A program made the position numbers and the translations under genes. From positions 39,241,042-39,305,041 of the forward strand of contig OX463847.1 in the NCBI GenBank assembly GCA_949825065.1: a stretch of 64,000 nt of DNA, written 5' to 3'. How positions within the stretch are numbered: position 1 is the stretch's first letter; each line of letters starts with the position of its first letter. The notes beneath the pieces are model-generated. The model was not told the DNA's origin. It did no database searches and was given only the letters and a program-made list of their open reading frames with translations. Shown piece by piece: positions 42,510 to 53,103 of the stretch. This stretch comes from Odontocerum albicorne (lineage: Eukaryota > Arthropoda > Insecta > Trichoptera > Odontoceridae).

Positions 42510-44920
42510 GATATATATGTAGATGATACTAAGAATATTAGAATGAAAGTATAGAGTTACGTCCTCTGTACCACAAGGAATTGGCGTAATGGTATGTGGG
42601 TATAAAATATATGATTATTAAAACAGATGAAACAGAGGTGTGTGTGTGAATATTTCATACAACTGCTTAACATAGCTGGAATCATAATCTTAAAAGTGAC
42701 ACTAAAATTCCAACATGATGGTTGTAAGACGAGGCTTGGAGGCGAGGTCTAAATCAATGTTTTCTTAGAAGTTTCGTTAACTCGGTTAGCCAGATGCAAA
42801 TACGAGGAGACGAAATTTAACTTCTCTAACCTCAGTTTACTAAACGTGTCTTAATATCCCACCACAGTTATGAAAGTGTCACAAATGAAAAGTTTTTCTT
42901 AGTTTTTTTTTAATTCTCAAAAAGACAATGAAATTTAACGATATTTCAGCAGAGGGGATCCAAACCTACAATCCTCTTCTGTTCGGGAATATATGAAGTC
43001 CACTGATATAGTGTGAACAATTTAAAATATTTTTTATTCAAAACAAGGAATTTAAAAAAAAATTTAGGTCAAATCCAGTAACACACTAAGAAAAAATGCA
43101 AAAAAAATCGTACTAATTGCAAAATTTTATTTAACTTTTCCAGCATGATCTGATTAAAAAAAATTTGTGTGTGCAATCAACCAATGAAATTAGAGATTCC
43201 AAAACAACTGGTTGTAGCTTCGAACTGTTTAGCCAATCAAATATGTCACGTCAAACCTTCAACCATAATTTAATCAGTGAAGCGTTTTTTATACGCGCTC
43301 TCGTTTTTTTTTCCGATATACGCAATCTCGCTTTTTTTAAATGTCAACAAAACTGATGTTTCGCCATGTTTTTTTAATTAAATTTTCCCTTTTTATGACA
43401 TTATTACTTATTACGCCATTTTACACACAAAAATACTACGCTATTTTTAACAACATAAATTAACCCTCAAGATAACGGTAACAAATGATTTAACTTAGTA
43501 GTGAAAATAAATGTACTAAATAAGTTTAATTGTCAATATTTCTTTTACGATTGTATGACTATCGAGTATACTCGTATTAATCAATATTTAATGGTTCTTG
43601 TACGAAAAAAAACCGTATCCTGGGACAAGGCGTTAGAGCTCTACGCCCCCGTTTGTACATGTAAGAACTATCAACATGAAAAATAGTGAACTCTGACATT
43701 TATTAACGCCATCGTGAATTAAAATTGTTTTATGTGCTGTGTTTACGAATTAAGCTTTTAAGAGCTTCACACCCACACACGGAATGACCTTGTTAAATTT
43801 TTTTTGTATTGAATTTTACATCTCGGTGGATAAATGAGGATTTAGCTCATTAATAATTAAACTTTATAGGCATAACTGAGGCCGTTTATTGAAAAGTATG
43901 AGTAATCATTTTTATTATTTTTAGACTTTTATCTATTTACTTTTCTTTACGTTGGGCATTTTGTGAGATACAAATGGGTTGATATTGCATTTAATTAAAA
44001 ATATTTAAAACCTAGTATAATTCTAAAAAAGGCTTCATTTAATAAACATTTATCAAAAGCATATTTTTGAGTTGTGTCATATTTTATGCAAGATGCGGAA
44101 CATGAAAGATTTTGGTTTATTTACAAGAGCGTTTAGAAATACAAATTAACGCAAGCTGTTAAATATGTTTTGAAATATCTGTGAAAAGCATGTGAGTAAT
44201 TTTTGTTGTTGTGTTTTAGTAACATTGGTGGTACATGTTGAAATTATTCATGTCTACGAGCATATTCAAATCAAATCAAGAATCATAAATTTTAAATATT
44301 CTTTATAATTTTTTTTTATATTTTGAGCGGTGCAACGGGATGTTTTATTTGTTGCTTTGAATATCCTTTTTTTAAGTGTTTGGTGGTTGTTTTTGCTGAG
44401 GTGTCGTCTGTGCCTCTTCACTTGATGGTTTTATTGTTGAAACAAGAAAAGTTACCTGATGCGATAGGCAATGATTTTTTAAGTTTCTTAGGGAGGTTGT
44501 TTAGCCCACCAAGAAAGCTCGTCCCCGTACCACAGAAAGAAACAAACTCTATCCATAATGGGAGAAATGTACGAACCTGGCATTAAAGATTATATTTTTA
44601 TTCCATAAATTATTATTAAAAGAAAATATACAAAGATAATTCATTTTCACCCCACTTAATTCGTCAGTTTTAAGTTCATGTTCATTATTTATAATAAAAT
44701 TTTTCATTCTATTCCACATTGACACACTACATATTTTTCTTAGTTCACCGCATCTTCTAGGATTTTTTCAATAACTTTCCATGATCTCATTTGTACAGTG
44801 ACTATTAATTTAATGGAAAAAATCCAACTTAACGTGTCTTGAAATGAGAAATCATTAGTTTATATACCTTCAATAAATCCAAATTAGTGATTCAAACATA
44901 TCGAAGAGCCTTGACGGTTG
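42510..44920. other. No recognisable gene; one unassigned 87-codon frame
   Basis: Mostly AT-rich. The frame at 44323-44586 is cysteine-rich at its start (CFICCFEYPFFKC) and has no recognisable homology. A degraded tRNA-like word lies near 42945-43010 on the minus strand. Confidence 0.3.
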
Positions 44921-44924
44921 ATAA

Positions 44925-45010
44925 CATAATATTCTACTTCATTAATCGAGCTTTCGGATTTAGAACTAATAAATAACGCGGAACTCGCGTTCTGAAGGGT
45001 TCAAATCCTG
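44925..45010 (+). repeat. SINE family 2 fragment
   Basis: CATTAATCGAGCTTTCGG and CGCGGAACTCGCGTTCTGAA, then GGGTTCAAATCC, parallel 14780-14840. Confidence 0.4.
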
Positions 45011-45012
45011 AA

Positions 45013-45290
45013 CTGACATTGTTTTTAATTTTTATCAATACTATCGGTCAAGTTATCAGACAATCTGAGTACTTGCTTAAAGCTGTTAACAAATTGATGG
45101 CAGTACTACTCGCAAAAAGGTAACAACACTCGCATACGTTTAGGTAAAGCGATTTTCGCTACTCAATTAGATGTTCCGTAAAGTTCAAATTTTGATCTGA
45201 CATTGTTTTTTATTTTCATCAAAGATACCGGTCAAGTCATCAGACAATCCGAATACTTGTCTAAAACTGTTAAAGAATTAATTATTTTCA
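45013..45290 (+). repeat. Direct repeat pair, ~100 bp each
   Basis: 45013-45105 and 45189-45285 share CTGACATTGTTTTT, TTTATCAA/TTCATCAA, CGGTCAAGT(T/C)ATCAGACAAT and a CGAATACTTG(C/T)-like end. Likely a duplicated LINE segment, since a LINE RT relic follows. Confidence 0.55.
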
Positions 45291-45375
45291 AGAATGTATG
45301 CAACTCCAAATCGATTTGAATGGGGCCTGATAGTGGAGTGACACCTATCAACTAAGTTTCAACATCTTTAAAGTA

Positions 45376-45515
45376 AGCTCATAACTTTTTTAAGACCTGG
45401 GACCCAGCAATACTTTAGATACTTAATCAATGATCAACTCATCGTGCGTGTCGACACTATCAAAGATCTTGGCATCATGTTCAACAGTAAACATACATTG
45501 TGACTCTTCTAGTGA
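45376..45515 (+). pseudogene. Jockey/CR1-type LINE RT fragment
   Basis: The frame reads PGTQQYFRYLINDQLIVRVD and then TIKDLGIMFNSKHTL. It matches the Y.INxxxIxRVDxIKDLGVxFDSKLTF block downstream of the YADD motif in Jockey/CR1-like reverse transcriptases. Only ~45 residues remain. Confidence 0.7.
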
Positions 45516-45689
45516 CTCTAATCACAAGTTTCAATAACGTTTTGGGTTAGAGTCACTAAGGAATTTAGTAGTTGCACTATGATGAGATCTTTTATAAATC
45601 ACTGATTTGCAGAAAATTAGAGTGGAGCTCAATCAAATGGAACCGGAAAGAAGTATTAATATTAAGGACTATCTGATAGTTGAGCGAGT

Positions 45690-46055
45690 CCAGAAGAGAT
45701 GTCTGCGACACGTATCCATCCATCCATGGCTCTACAACCCAGGTCGGGTCTTGGCCTCCCGCAGAGCTTGCCCCCATGACTGACGGTCCTGTGCAGCGTT
45801 ACGTCAGTTGCGGATACCGATGTTGTTTGCATTCCTCACCATTCCATCCAGTCATCGGAGTTTCGGCCTTCCCACTGCTCTCCGCCCCCCGGGCGCACCA
45901 TCCATGATTCGCCTTGGGATCTCGCCCTCGCCCATCCTCTGAAGATGTCCGGCCCACCTCAGTCTTCCAACTCTAATCTCCCTCACAACAGTAGGATCCT
46001 TGTACAGATCATAGAGCTCGTGATTGTACCTAATACGCCACTCTCACACGTATAC
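45690..46055 (-). pseudogene. RTE-type LINE 3' end, GC-richer, well preserved
   Basis: On the minus strand: EWRIRYNHELYDLYKDPTVV, then REIRVGRLRWAGHLQRMGEG, EIPRRIMDGAPGGRRAVGRP, a single stop after KLR, and MVRNANNIGIRN. AAQDRQSW and GQALREAKTRPGL end the copy, with a GGAT-repeat tail. This is the classic RTE post-RT C-terminus (RxGRLRWAGHxxRM...GRRxxGRPKxRWxD). Composition is markedly richer in G+C than its surroundings, suggesting a younger or foreign-derived family. Confidence 0.85.
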
Positions 46056-46340
46056 AACCGGGAATATGAATTAACCGATGACAATTTCAAATTTTAATGG
46101 GTATACTTGAATATTATTCCTTAAGAGTTTGATGAGAACTACGCACCTGTTTTGTGTTATCTACAGAACAATTATTCACGACATTGTGAATGAAAATTGT
46201 TTTCGGTGCTATATTCACAAACTGACCTGCTAAGAGCGTCACCACTCCCACATAAGTGATATTACTGAACTAATTTCCCGACATCGATATCTACCAAATT
46301 TCGGAGGATAAATTGATGAATAAATTCCTTTATGAGCTTG

Positions 46341-46863
46341 GTAATCATGAATGCCCCACTTCACAGGGAAATATGAGTTTGAATGAGGGACTCATGAATG
46401 CCCCACTTCAAGGGGAAACATGAGTTTAAATGAGGGAATCATGAATGACCCACTTCACAAGGAAACACGAGTTTGAATGAGGGAATCATGAATGACCCAC
46501 TTCACAGGGAAACATGAGTTTGAATGAGGGAATCATGAATGCCCCACTTCAAGGGGAAACATGAGTTTAAATGAGGGAATCATGAATGACCCACTTCACA
46601 AGGAAACACGAGTTTGAATGAGGGAATCATGAATGCCCCACTTCACAGGGAAATATGAGTTTGAATGAGGGACTCATGAATGCCCCACTTCAAGGGGAAA
46701 CATGAGTTTAAATGAGGGAATCATGAATGCCCCACTTCAAGGGGAAACATGAGTTTAAATGAGGGAATCATGAATGACCCACTTCACAAGGAAACACGAG
46801 TTTGAATGAGGGAATCATGAATGACCCACTTCACAGGGAAACATGAGTTTGAATGAGGGAATC
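46341..46863 (+). repeat. Minisatellite, 47-bp unit, 11 copies with variant order
   Basis: The unit is TCATGAATG(C/A)CCCACTTCA, then (C)A(G/A)GG plus GAAA(C/T)A(T/C)GAGTTT and (G/A)AATGAGGGA(A/C). Four variants occur in the order A B C D B C A B B C D, so blocks of several units have been duplicated together. No indels break the 47-bp register. Confidence 0.95.
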
Positions 46864-46973
46864 ATTTTTGCTGTTATCATTTTATTATATTTAGACTTTT
46901 AATAAATTATTTTCCTTTTTATTATTTGATGTAATTTGGATAAACCTGTATCGAACGTAAAATAAATAAATTG

Positions 46974-47563
46974 TTGTTTATAGTTAAGGCATTAACGTTG
47001 TGGAGGTTTAAAGACATTGTAATTTATTTTTATCAAACACTGTTTATTCCACTTTTTTGTAACGGTATAACCCAACCGGTTTCAAGGCTTTCACCTCATC
47101 TTCAGGGGAGCACAAACAAGACTAAATGCTGTTCGAACTGGTACCGATATACACGCTTCAACGGTTGGAGGCTGGGGGGTGAGGAAGGCACGGGACAATT
47201 TCGGCCAAGAGCGGAGAGATTTTGGGGAAATAACTGTTCAACAGATGTTCCGATCGGTGTACTGACTTAGAAATTTCTAGGGCCTCTAATCTGTCCAATT
47301 TTTTTCCGTTACCACTGATATGTAAGAATTTGGCATCATCGATAGAAAAAGTATGAGTCTCTCCGCTCTTTGCCGAAATTGTCTCGTGTCTCCCTCACCC
47401 CTCAGCCTCCAGCCGTTGAAGCGTGTATATCGGTACCAGTTCGAACCGCATTAAGTCTTGTTTGCGCTCCCCTGAATATGAGGTGAAAGCCTTGAAACCG
47501 GTAGGGTTATACCGTCACAAAAAAGTGGATATAAACAGTGTTTGATAAAAATAAATTACAATA
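46974..47563. repeat. Inverted PLE-terminus cassette (long arms)
   Basis: The leader GGCATTAACGTTGTGGAGGT precedes a minus copy (to ~47356) that includes ~250 bases of PLE coding end (minus strand: NYFPKISPLLAEIVPCLPHP). A plus copy (47357-47563) has inverse orientation. The plus arm restarts at CTCTCCGCTCTTTGCCGAAA. Its core reads CTGAATA instead of CTGAAGA, so the right-arm hammerhead-like core is broken. Confidence 0.85.
47056..47116 (-). ncRNA. Hammerhead-like motif, type A (left arm)
   Basis: Minus-strand order: UUUGUG, CUCCC, CUGAAGA, U, GAGG, loop, CCUU, GAAAC, CGGUU, GGG, loop, UACAAA. Relative to the 11.6-kb copy, outer stem position five changes from C-G to U-A on both strands, a compensatory change. 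Confidence 0.6.
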
Positions 47564-47969
47564 AATAAATTATTATCAGATGAACTTCTCTGCCAGAAAA
47601 CCATTTTTTCGGGTACCAACGGTATTCAAATCCGAAATATTTATCGTCTTTCGAACAATGTCAAGACATTGAAGTGAGAAATAACTATTTTTATTACAAA
47701 TCTCTCATATTGATGAGTGAAAAATAAATTAATTTATAATTAAATACGAGTGTCTTGTTTCATATTTTCAAACACCTAAAAATGTATATATATTTTAGAA
47801 TTTTTTTTTATCGTACTTGGTACACTCGTATATTGTCAAGTTTCTATTTCTTTGAAAATTACTCATTTGTCGAAGACGATAAAATAAACAGGTATTTTTG
47901 CGATCGGAGAATTAATCGAAATCCTACATTATAAAACCACTTGGGTTTCTTTTGTTTTTTTTTTCACTT

Positions 47970-48040
47970 AACATCGGGAATCAAATCGGCAAAGTCCTGA
48001 AGCGGACACAAACATTTTGCCACTAGACTATGGAAACTGT
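47970..48040 (-). repeat. tRNA-like SINE head, weak
   Basis: The minus strand contains AGTCTAGTGGCAAAATG and CGATTTGATTCCCGATG, in tRNA A/B-box-like order. No body found. Confidence 0.3.
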
Positions 48041-48429
48041 TCTTTATTGGAAGCTTTTTATTAATAGGTCCCTACTCCAATTTGAGACATGCTGTTTTGA
48101 TTTAAATAACTATGTTATTTGAACACTGCATTGCAAAATATATAATATTACTTCTTAGTAAATTGATTTTAGTTCAGGTATAAGATAATAAATCAAAATA
48201 AAATTCAGAGAAATTAAAATTGATACTTACTAAATAAATTAGTAAGAAAATAATAAATTTAGTGTCTATATTTAAAAATCTAATTTAAGTTGAGACAACC
48301 ACGAAATTTCCTCAAAGCAAAAATTTATTAATAATGTGGTATTTTTAACTCCCTACAATTTGTTCTCAGCGTAGTTGGAAAAATGCTTTTCTTCTAGCCT
48401 TTGAAATACATTTTCAATTCTCGTCGATA

Positions 48430-48480
48430 CCAAGATTTTTTAAAAAGAATCTAGTCTGGTTTTCATAAATATCTTTCTGC
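48430..48480 (+). repeat. SINE fragment (same as 23340)
   Basis: ACCAAGATTTTTTAAAAAGA then ATCTAGTCTGGTTTTCA matches the end of the head at 23320-23360. Confidence 0.4.
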
Positions 48481-48599
48481 TTGACTGGAGAGATTACGGG
48501 TATCGATAGGAAACCAAATCAATCGGGAACTAAAACGCATGAACTCGAACAATATTAAATCTGCTAAGATTATAGTCCAAAAAAGTGATTTAGTATTCA

Positions 48600-49245
48600 C
48601 TTAAATGTATGAAACGTTGACATAGAAAATAGGCTGAAAAGATACGAATAAATACTGTAGAAATGCATGCACTCAGAAGATGCGAATAAATACTATAGAA
48701 ATGCATGCACTCAGAAGATATGAATAAATACTGTAAAAATGCATGCACTCATAAGATACGAATAAATACTGTAGAAATGCATGCACTCAGAATATACGAA
48801 TAAATACTGTAGAAATGCATGCACTCAGAATATACTAATAAATACTATAGAAATGCATGCTCTCAGAAGATATGAATAAATTTAAATAAATACTGTAGAA
48901 ATGCATGTACTCAGAAGAATACATGGGGTGACAATGTTTGGCAGAATGTAAACTGAAAGCTGATGTGTTGAGCTAGACGAAGATGAGTAGTCTAAAATTG
49001 TCTCGCCAAGTAGAATAAATACAGTGCTAATGCGAGGCTAAGGCAGAGTAGAGGGAAGAAAGTATGGTTTGATTAAGTTAATGATATTTTGTAAGAATGA
49101 AATTTACGAGTAATAAAAATTGTAGGAGCTGTATGAGAATGTGTATGGACGTGGAAGAAGAAAAATATGTTTATAGAGATGGAAAAATCTGCTACTCTGT
49201 CTTTCTGCATACCTCAGCATAGACATGACAAGATGATTTGTATGA
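48600..49245 (+). pseudogene. RTE-type LINE with embedded minisatellite
   Basis: A degraded LINE copy whose N-side relic (NVDIENRLKR) leads into the 38-bp array at 48641-48917. It then continues with HGVTMFGRM (48922-48950), a VLMRG...GRVEGRKYGLIKLMIF relic and a MCMDVEEEKYV..RDGKICYSV-like end (49137-49200). Order and orientation agree with other copies once the array is removed. Confidence 0.65.
48641..48917 (+). repeat. Minisatellite, 38-bp unit, ~7 copies, inside LINE coding sequence
   Basis: The unit is GATACGAATAAATACTGTAG followed by AAATGCATGCACTCAGAA. Translated in the LINE frame one unit gives INTVEMHALRR, the conserved INAVEMRALRR block of the LINE. The array is therefore an expansion of 12-13 codons of the element; 38 is not divisible by three, so it destroys the frame. 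Confidence 0.92.
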
Positions 49246-49364
49246 ATAAATTTAAATCCGCCAGCTTACACCATAGACAACGAAAGTAAAGTACACCAAG
49301 ATACAAAAATGGATGACTTGTACGTCATATTTTGCTTATAACATATAACTGGTTGTTTGGCACA

Positions 49365-49475
49365 CGGCATTTGACCCGTCAGGGTTAACTGCATATGATT
49401 TCAACATCTTTCTTGTTGGTTGGTAGATATGCTAATACATCTACTAGATTTTTCTGTATACAATGCATGGAATGT
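49365..49475 (+). repeat. SINE family 1 body/tail
   Basis: ATTTCAACATCTTTCTTGTT, GGTTGGTAGATATGC and a TCTGTATACAATGCATGG end match the body and tail of SINE family 1. Confidence 0.45.
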
Positions 49476-49479
49476 TCTC

Positions 49480-49615
49480 TAGCAGGTGTCCTTCTGGAAG
49501 AACTCCAAAACGATGGAAGAATAGCTGAGAGACAAAATATGGAGAGATGCAGTCCTTATGGTAACTGACGAAAAGTCTAAATTATAAGATAGAAGAAGAT
49601 TGAGAATCAGAATAA
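49480..49615 (+). pseudogene. Possible RTE LINE C-terminal relic
   Basis: Encodes SGRTPKRWKNS and downstream relics resembling the GRPPKRWxDxL...DRxxW end of RTE proteins, with an AGAAGAAGA-rich tail. Weak. Confidence 0.3.
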
Positions 49616-49693
49616 GAAGAAATTGAACATTTAAACCGATAATAACTGAAAGTCCATTCTAGGATGGGCGAAAACAATGACTAAATACTTATT

Positions 49694-49926
49694 GTGTTAT
49701 TTATAGTTAAGGTATTAACACCGTGGATGTTTCAAGACGTTGATATTTTCCAACACTGTTTATTCTACTTTATACGAGTCTAATGGTATAACCCTACCGG
49801 GTTCAAGGTTTTCACTTCATCATCAGAGAAGCACAAACAAATCTTGTTTGTGTTCCCCTGAGGATGAGATGAAAACCTTGAAACCGGTAGGTTTATACCG
49901 TTATATAAAGTGGAATAAACAGTGCT
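49694..49926. repeat. Inverted PLE-terminus cassette with leader
   Basis: Leader AAGGTATTAACACCGTGGAT, left arm (minus) to ~49838 and right arm (plus) 49839-49926. The arms share the TTTATTCTACTTTAT / ATATAAAGTGGAATAAA ends. Confidence 0.8.
49847..49919 (+). ncRNA. Hammerhead-like motif, type A
   Basis: Order: UUUGUG, UUCCC, CUGAGGA, U, GAGA, loop, CCUU, GAAAC, CGGUA, GGU, loop, UAUAAA. Base 7 of the core is G here, consistent with CUGANGA. Stem II has one mismatch. Confidence 0.5.
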
Positions 49927-49929
49927 AGA

Positions 49930-51115
49930 CTCAATAAATACTTATTTGTTGTTTCACATTCTATCCCATCACCCTCTTTTTCTATCAATCTGGGCTTTCC
50001 TGGTACTTTAAAACGTGTTTTTTTACATAAAGTTTAAAAGTTAACAGCCGCATCGATTGTAATTAATTTTGTGCATTCAATACGTTACGAAAAATCAAAG
50101 ATTTATCGCATTCTATTACTGTAAAACAAGCAATAATTTGCGTGATATTTAAAAAAATAATTACTTTATTTTTCAGTACGTGTGTACTCGATTTTAATTT
50201 GTTTTATTAAAACAAATAAAATAAATGTAAAGTAAATAATAAACGATCTCATTGAATATTATAAGTACCCTCTTTCCAAAACTAGACATGTTTTACTTCG
50301 ATGGCACGCGTTTAAAAATTGAAATACCTACTTCACGCAGTAGCTTCTGCATATGTGTATATGTTTTGTTTCATTCACTTCACGGTCACAGTATGCTTTC
50401 TTTTATTTCAGCTTTATGTAATTAGGCAAATTAAAGAATAAAAAGAGATGGCTGTGAGTTGATTCTCCAAAAGTATTTAATATTAGATTGAGAATTGTAC
50501 ATACTAGTACATAAAAACCTAGTTACATTAAATTACAATTCAACTTACCGTAAAAACACATATTGTTTTCTAAAAATAAACGGAATAAAATAAACCACAT
50601 GATCCATTGGAAAAACAGATCACGTAGAAAAAAGCGATCCTCTCAATTATGGATTCTATTGGATCGTAATTTTGTTTTAACCCTCATACTGGAAACATGA
50701 TGTTAGCCTGTTAAGATACTTTGAACCATTCAGTACCATAAACCAAGTGTAATGAACTCGGCAGTTAAGATGAAAATGAACAAGTGTTCAGTATCCTGCT
50801 CAGCGAAATCACGGTAGGTGAATTTTGTAAGTATATGTAATCCGCAATCAATTATTTTTTATATCGTACAACGCTTTCATTGTTAACAGGACAACATAGC
50901 AGGTTATCTCTCTTCGTAGACGAAATGCGTTATTTCATAATCCTATTTTCATGCCAATTCTCATTTTCCTCCTTTTCCACTCTGGCGATATAAGCAAATA
51001 TTTAATTTAAAGGTGTTTGTTTAATTTGCTTTTCATTAGCGTTTCAAGTATATTGAAGTTCATTCTTCCTGAAAATAGCATTGTAACTTTCACTCAGTTA
51101 TTGGCACTTATTGTA
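49930..51115. other. No recognisable gene or element
   Basis: AT-rich, only short frames, no repeat signature found. Confidence 0.35.
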
Positions 51116-51119
51116 TTGT

Positions 51120-51265
51120 ATTAACACTTTCGTTACAACCTGGCGAGCTTTTGACATGTGCTAATATCTTCCAGCCAACCAGAAAGATTTTAAAGACGCC
51201 TTAAGTGAAAATCAGAAAGTGAAGACAAGCGTCTTGTCAACTTGACCACGGAGGTCGTCTTATCT
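51120..51265 (-). repeat. SINE family 1 copy
   Basis: The minus strand gives GACCTCCGTGGTCAAGTTGA (head), AAGGCGTCTTTAAAATCTTT, CTGGTTGGCTGGAAG and GCCAGGTTGTAACG. The B-box region is deleted. Confidence 0.65.
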
Positions 51266-51409
51266 GAGTTATCTTGTCTAATTTATTAAAACGGATTGCC
51301 GTATAGCAATAAGCTCACCATTTTACAATTCATTATATAAATAAATGAAACAAAAAGTCGTTTATAAATACTTTTTCCATAACAAAGAAATAAATTTATT
51401 AAATCATTA

Positions 51410-51738
51410 ATAATAACAAAAGAACAACTTAAATAGCGCCGTTTAGAGAGTAGATTCTGCTACAGGACGTTTCAATTTGCGATTTGAACCCACGATTATA
51501 AATGAATTAAAAATATTACATAATAAATAAAAATAGTTGAGTGTAAGAATAGGGATATGGTGGCAGCAGTCATCAGATGAGGTTATTCCTCCCATTTGCA
51601 TATTGTCAGAAAAATATATAAGCTAAGAAAACTTAAGAAAACTTACCAAGGGAAAATGAACTACGAAGAAACTTTTATAGCTCTTGTGATAATGACAAAT
51701 TCAGCTTTGTGTTGTAAAGTGTGTGCGGTATTATATTG
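51410..51738 (+). repeat. SINE family 2 copy (most complete)
   Basis: ACAACTTAAATAGCGCCGTT, AGAGAGTAGATTCTGCTACA, GATTTGAACCCACGATT, GTTGAGTGTAAGAATAGGGA, ATATGGTGGCAGCAGTCATC, GAAAACTTACCAAGGGAAAA and TGTTGTAAAGTG. Collinear with 33895-34195. Confidence 0.7.
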
Positions 51739-51743
51739 AAATA

Positions 51744-51922
51744 TTAGGTGTTAACATAAGTTGTGTCCGTTTTTTTCCAAATCAAAAATGAGCACCAAAA
51801 GTAAAACAAAATGGTAAAGATTATACGTCATTCGAAAGAAAATTTACTGCTCTATAAGATATTGTGTTTGCTTTTACGTTACATATATTATTTTATTTGA
51901 TTACAAACCTTCAAAATGGAAT
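51744..51922 (-). repeat. Interspersed repeat unit, copy 2
   Basis: Inverse copy of the unit at 1-170, from TTAGGTGTTAACATAAGTTG to GATTACAAACC. It forms the left part of the palindrome at 51847-52025. Confidence 0.65.
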
Positions 51923-52025
51923 GCTCACTTTCGTCTACTTGACATTCCATTTTGAAGGCTTGTAATCAAATAAAATAATATACGAGTATGTAACGTAAAA
52001 GCAAACACAATATCTTGTAGAGCAG
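51847..52025. repeat. Palindrome, ~76-bp arms
   Basis: CTGCTCTATAAGATATTG...CAAAATGGAATG (51847-51922) is mirrored by CATTCCATTTTG...CAATATCTTGTAGAGCAG (51943-52025), with one small insertion (TACGAG) in the right arm. The spacer is 20 bases. It is made of two units of the repeat at 1-170 in head-to-head order. Confidence 0.88.
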
Positions 52026-52387
52026 ACACATTAAATTTTTACCAATTCATAATAAACATGATGTGGTTGTTAGGAGAAAAAATGAAATATAAAAATAAAA
52101 AATCAGATTGAAAATTGGAAGAACGTGTGACACATTTCTTTAACATTTAAATGTGACACCCAAGGTGTATTTGAATATAAAACTTTTCAGGATATTTAAA
52201 AAAAAAATTTCGTATCGTTAAATTTAGCAGAGTTGAACATGAAAAATAAATGAGTGAAGACTAAAAAAACATATCTACACCGCGAATGCAAGTTGAAAAT
52301 AACGAGAACAGAAGACCGAGAACATACTTGTGCTCGTTGTTGATTGAGCCAAGGGAGTGAATTTCCGTAAGAAGTAAAGATTAGTAA

Positions 52388-52690
52388 TTTGTTTTATCAA
52401 ACACTGTTTATTCCACTTTATGTAACAGTATAATCTTACTGATTTCAAGGTTTTCACCTCATCATCAGGGAGCACAAGTGAGACTTGTGCTCCCTGATGA
52501 TGAGGTGAAAACCTTGAAAGCGCTAGGGTTATACCGTTACATTAAGTGGAATTAACATTATAATCCTATCGTTTTCAATGTTTTCACCTCATCATCAGGG
52601 AGCACAAACGAAACTTGTGCTCCCCCGATGATTCGGTGAAAACCTTGAACCCGGTAAGGTTATATATACCATTATACTCGTATAAAGTGT
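52388..52690. repeat. Four alternating PLE termini
   Basis: Arms at 52388-52480 (minus), 52482-52552 (plus), 52553-52613 (minus) and 52614-52690 (plus) all carry the PLE terminus (ATCATCAGGGAGCACAA or its inverse). The shared leader of other cassettes is absent. The third and fourth arms are more diverged. Confidence 0.85.
52484..52545 (+). ncRNA. Hammerhead-like motif, type A, with swapped stem III
   Basis: Order: UUGUG, CUCC, CUGAUGA, U, GAGG, loop, CCUU, GAAA, GCGCUA, GGG, loop, UACA. The stem III word is AGCGCU instead of ACCGGU. Both are perfectly self-complementary, so the two substitutions preserve pairing. Confidence 0.6.
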
Positions 52691-52739
52691 ACATGACGAA
52701 TGAAAGCATAAGAAATGTTATTAATGTAAAATAAAAACT

Positions 52740-53035
52740 GTCTTTAGTAAAGTGAAAAGAGCATGTTGATGTGGTTGGAACATATTAAACGGGTGGATGT
52801 CAAAAGTTTGACTGAACAAATTTATAATGCGAATATACTCGTAAGTGGAAGTCATGGTAGAGGACGGCCGAGAAAAGTATCGCTGAATCAAGTGAATGAA
52901 TTTTTAAAAGAAGGGGATCTGTATGAGAAGATGAATGCACGTATAGGAAGCGATGAAAGTATGTCATGATAGAAAAGTTTGGCGTTCTATTCCCTTTGCC
53001 TTCCCTTTAAGGGTCATGGCGTTATGGTATATGTG
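52740..53035 (+). pseudogene. RTE-type LINE C-terminal piece
   Basis: A 68-codon frame reads MLMWLEHIKRVDVKSLTEQI, then YNANILVSGSHGRGRPRKVS, LNQVNEFLKEGDLYEKMNAR. It is followed by a relic of VCHDRKVWRSIPFAF and the GGGTCATGGCGTTATGGTAT tail. It shows the WFGHVERM...GRGRPRKVxLxQVN block in a nearly intact state. Confidence 0.8.
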
Positions 53036-53103
53036 CACGTATGTGTGTATTTAGTTATAATACTTGATACCTATTTTTATAAACTGCATATATATAACAT
53101 ATT

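Noticed and set aside
44323..44586. 87-codon frame starting MSGATGCFICCFEYPFFKC
   Set aside because: No family resemblance, ordinary length for chance in this composition, and AT-rich flanks without gene signals.
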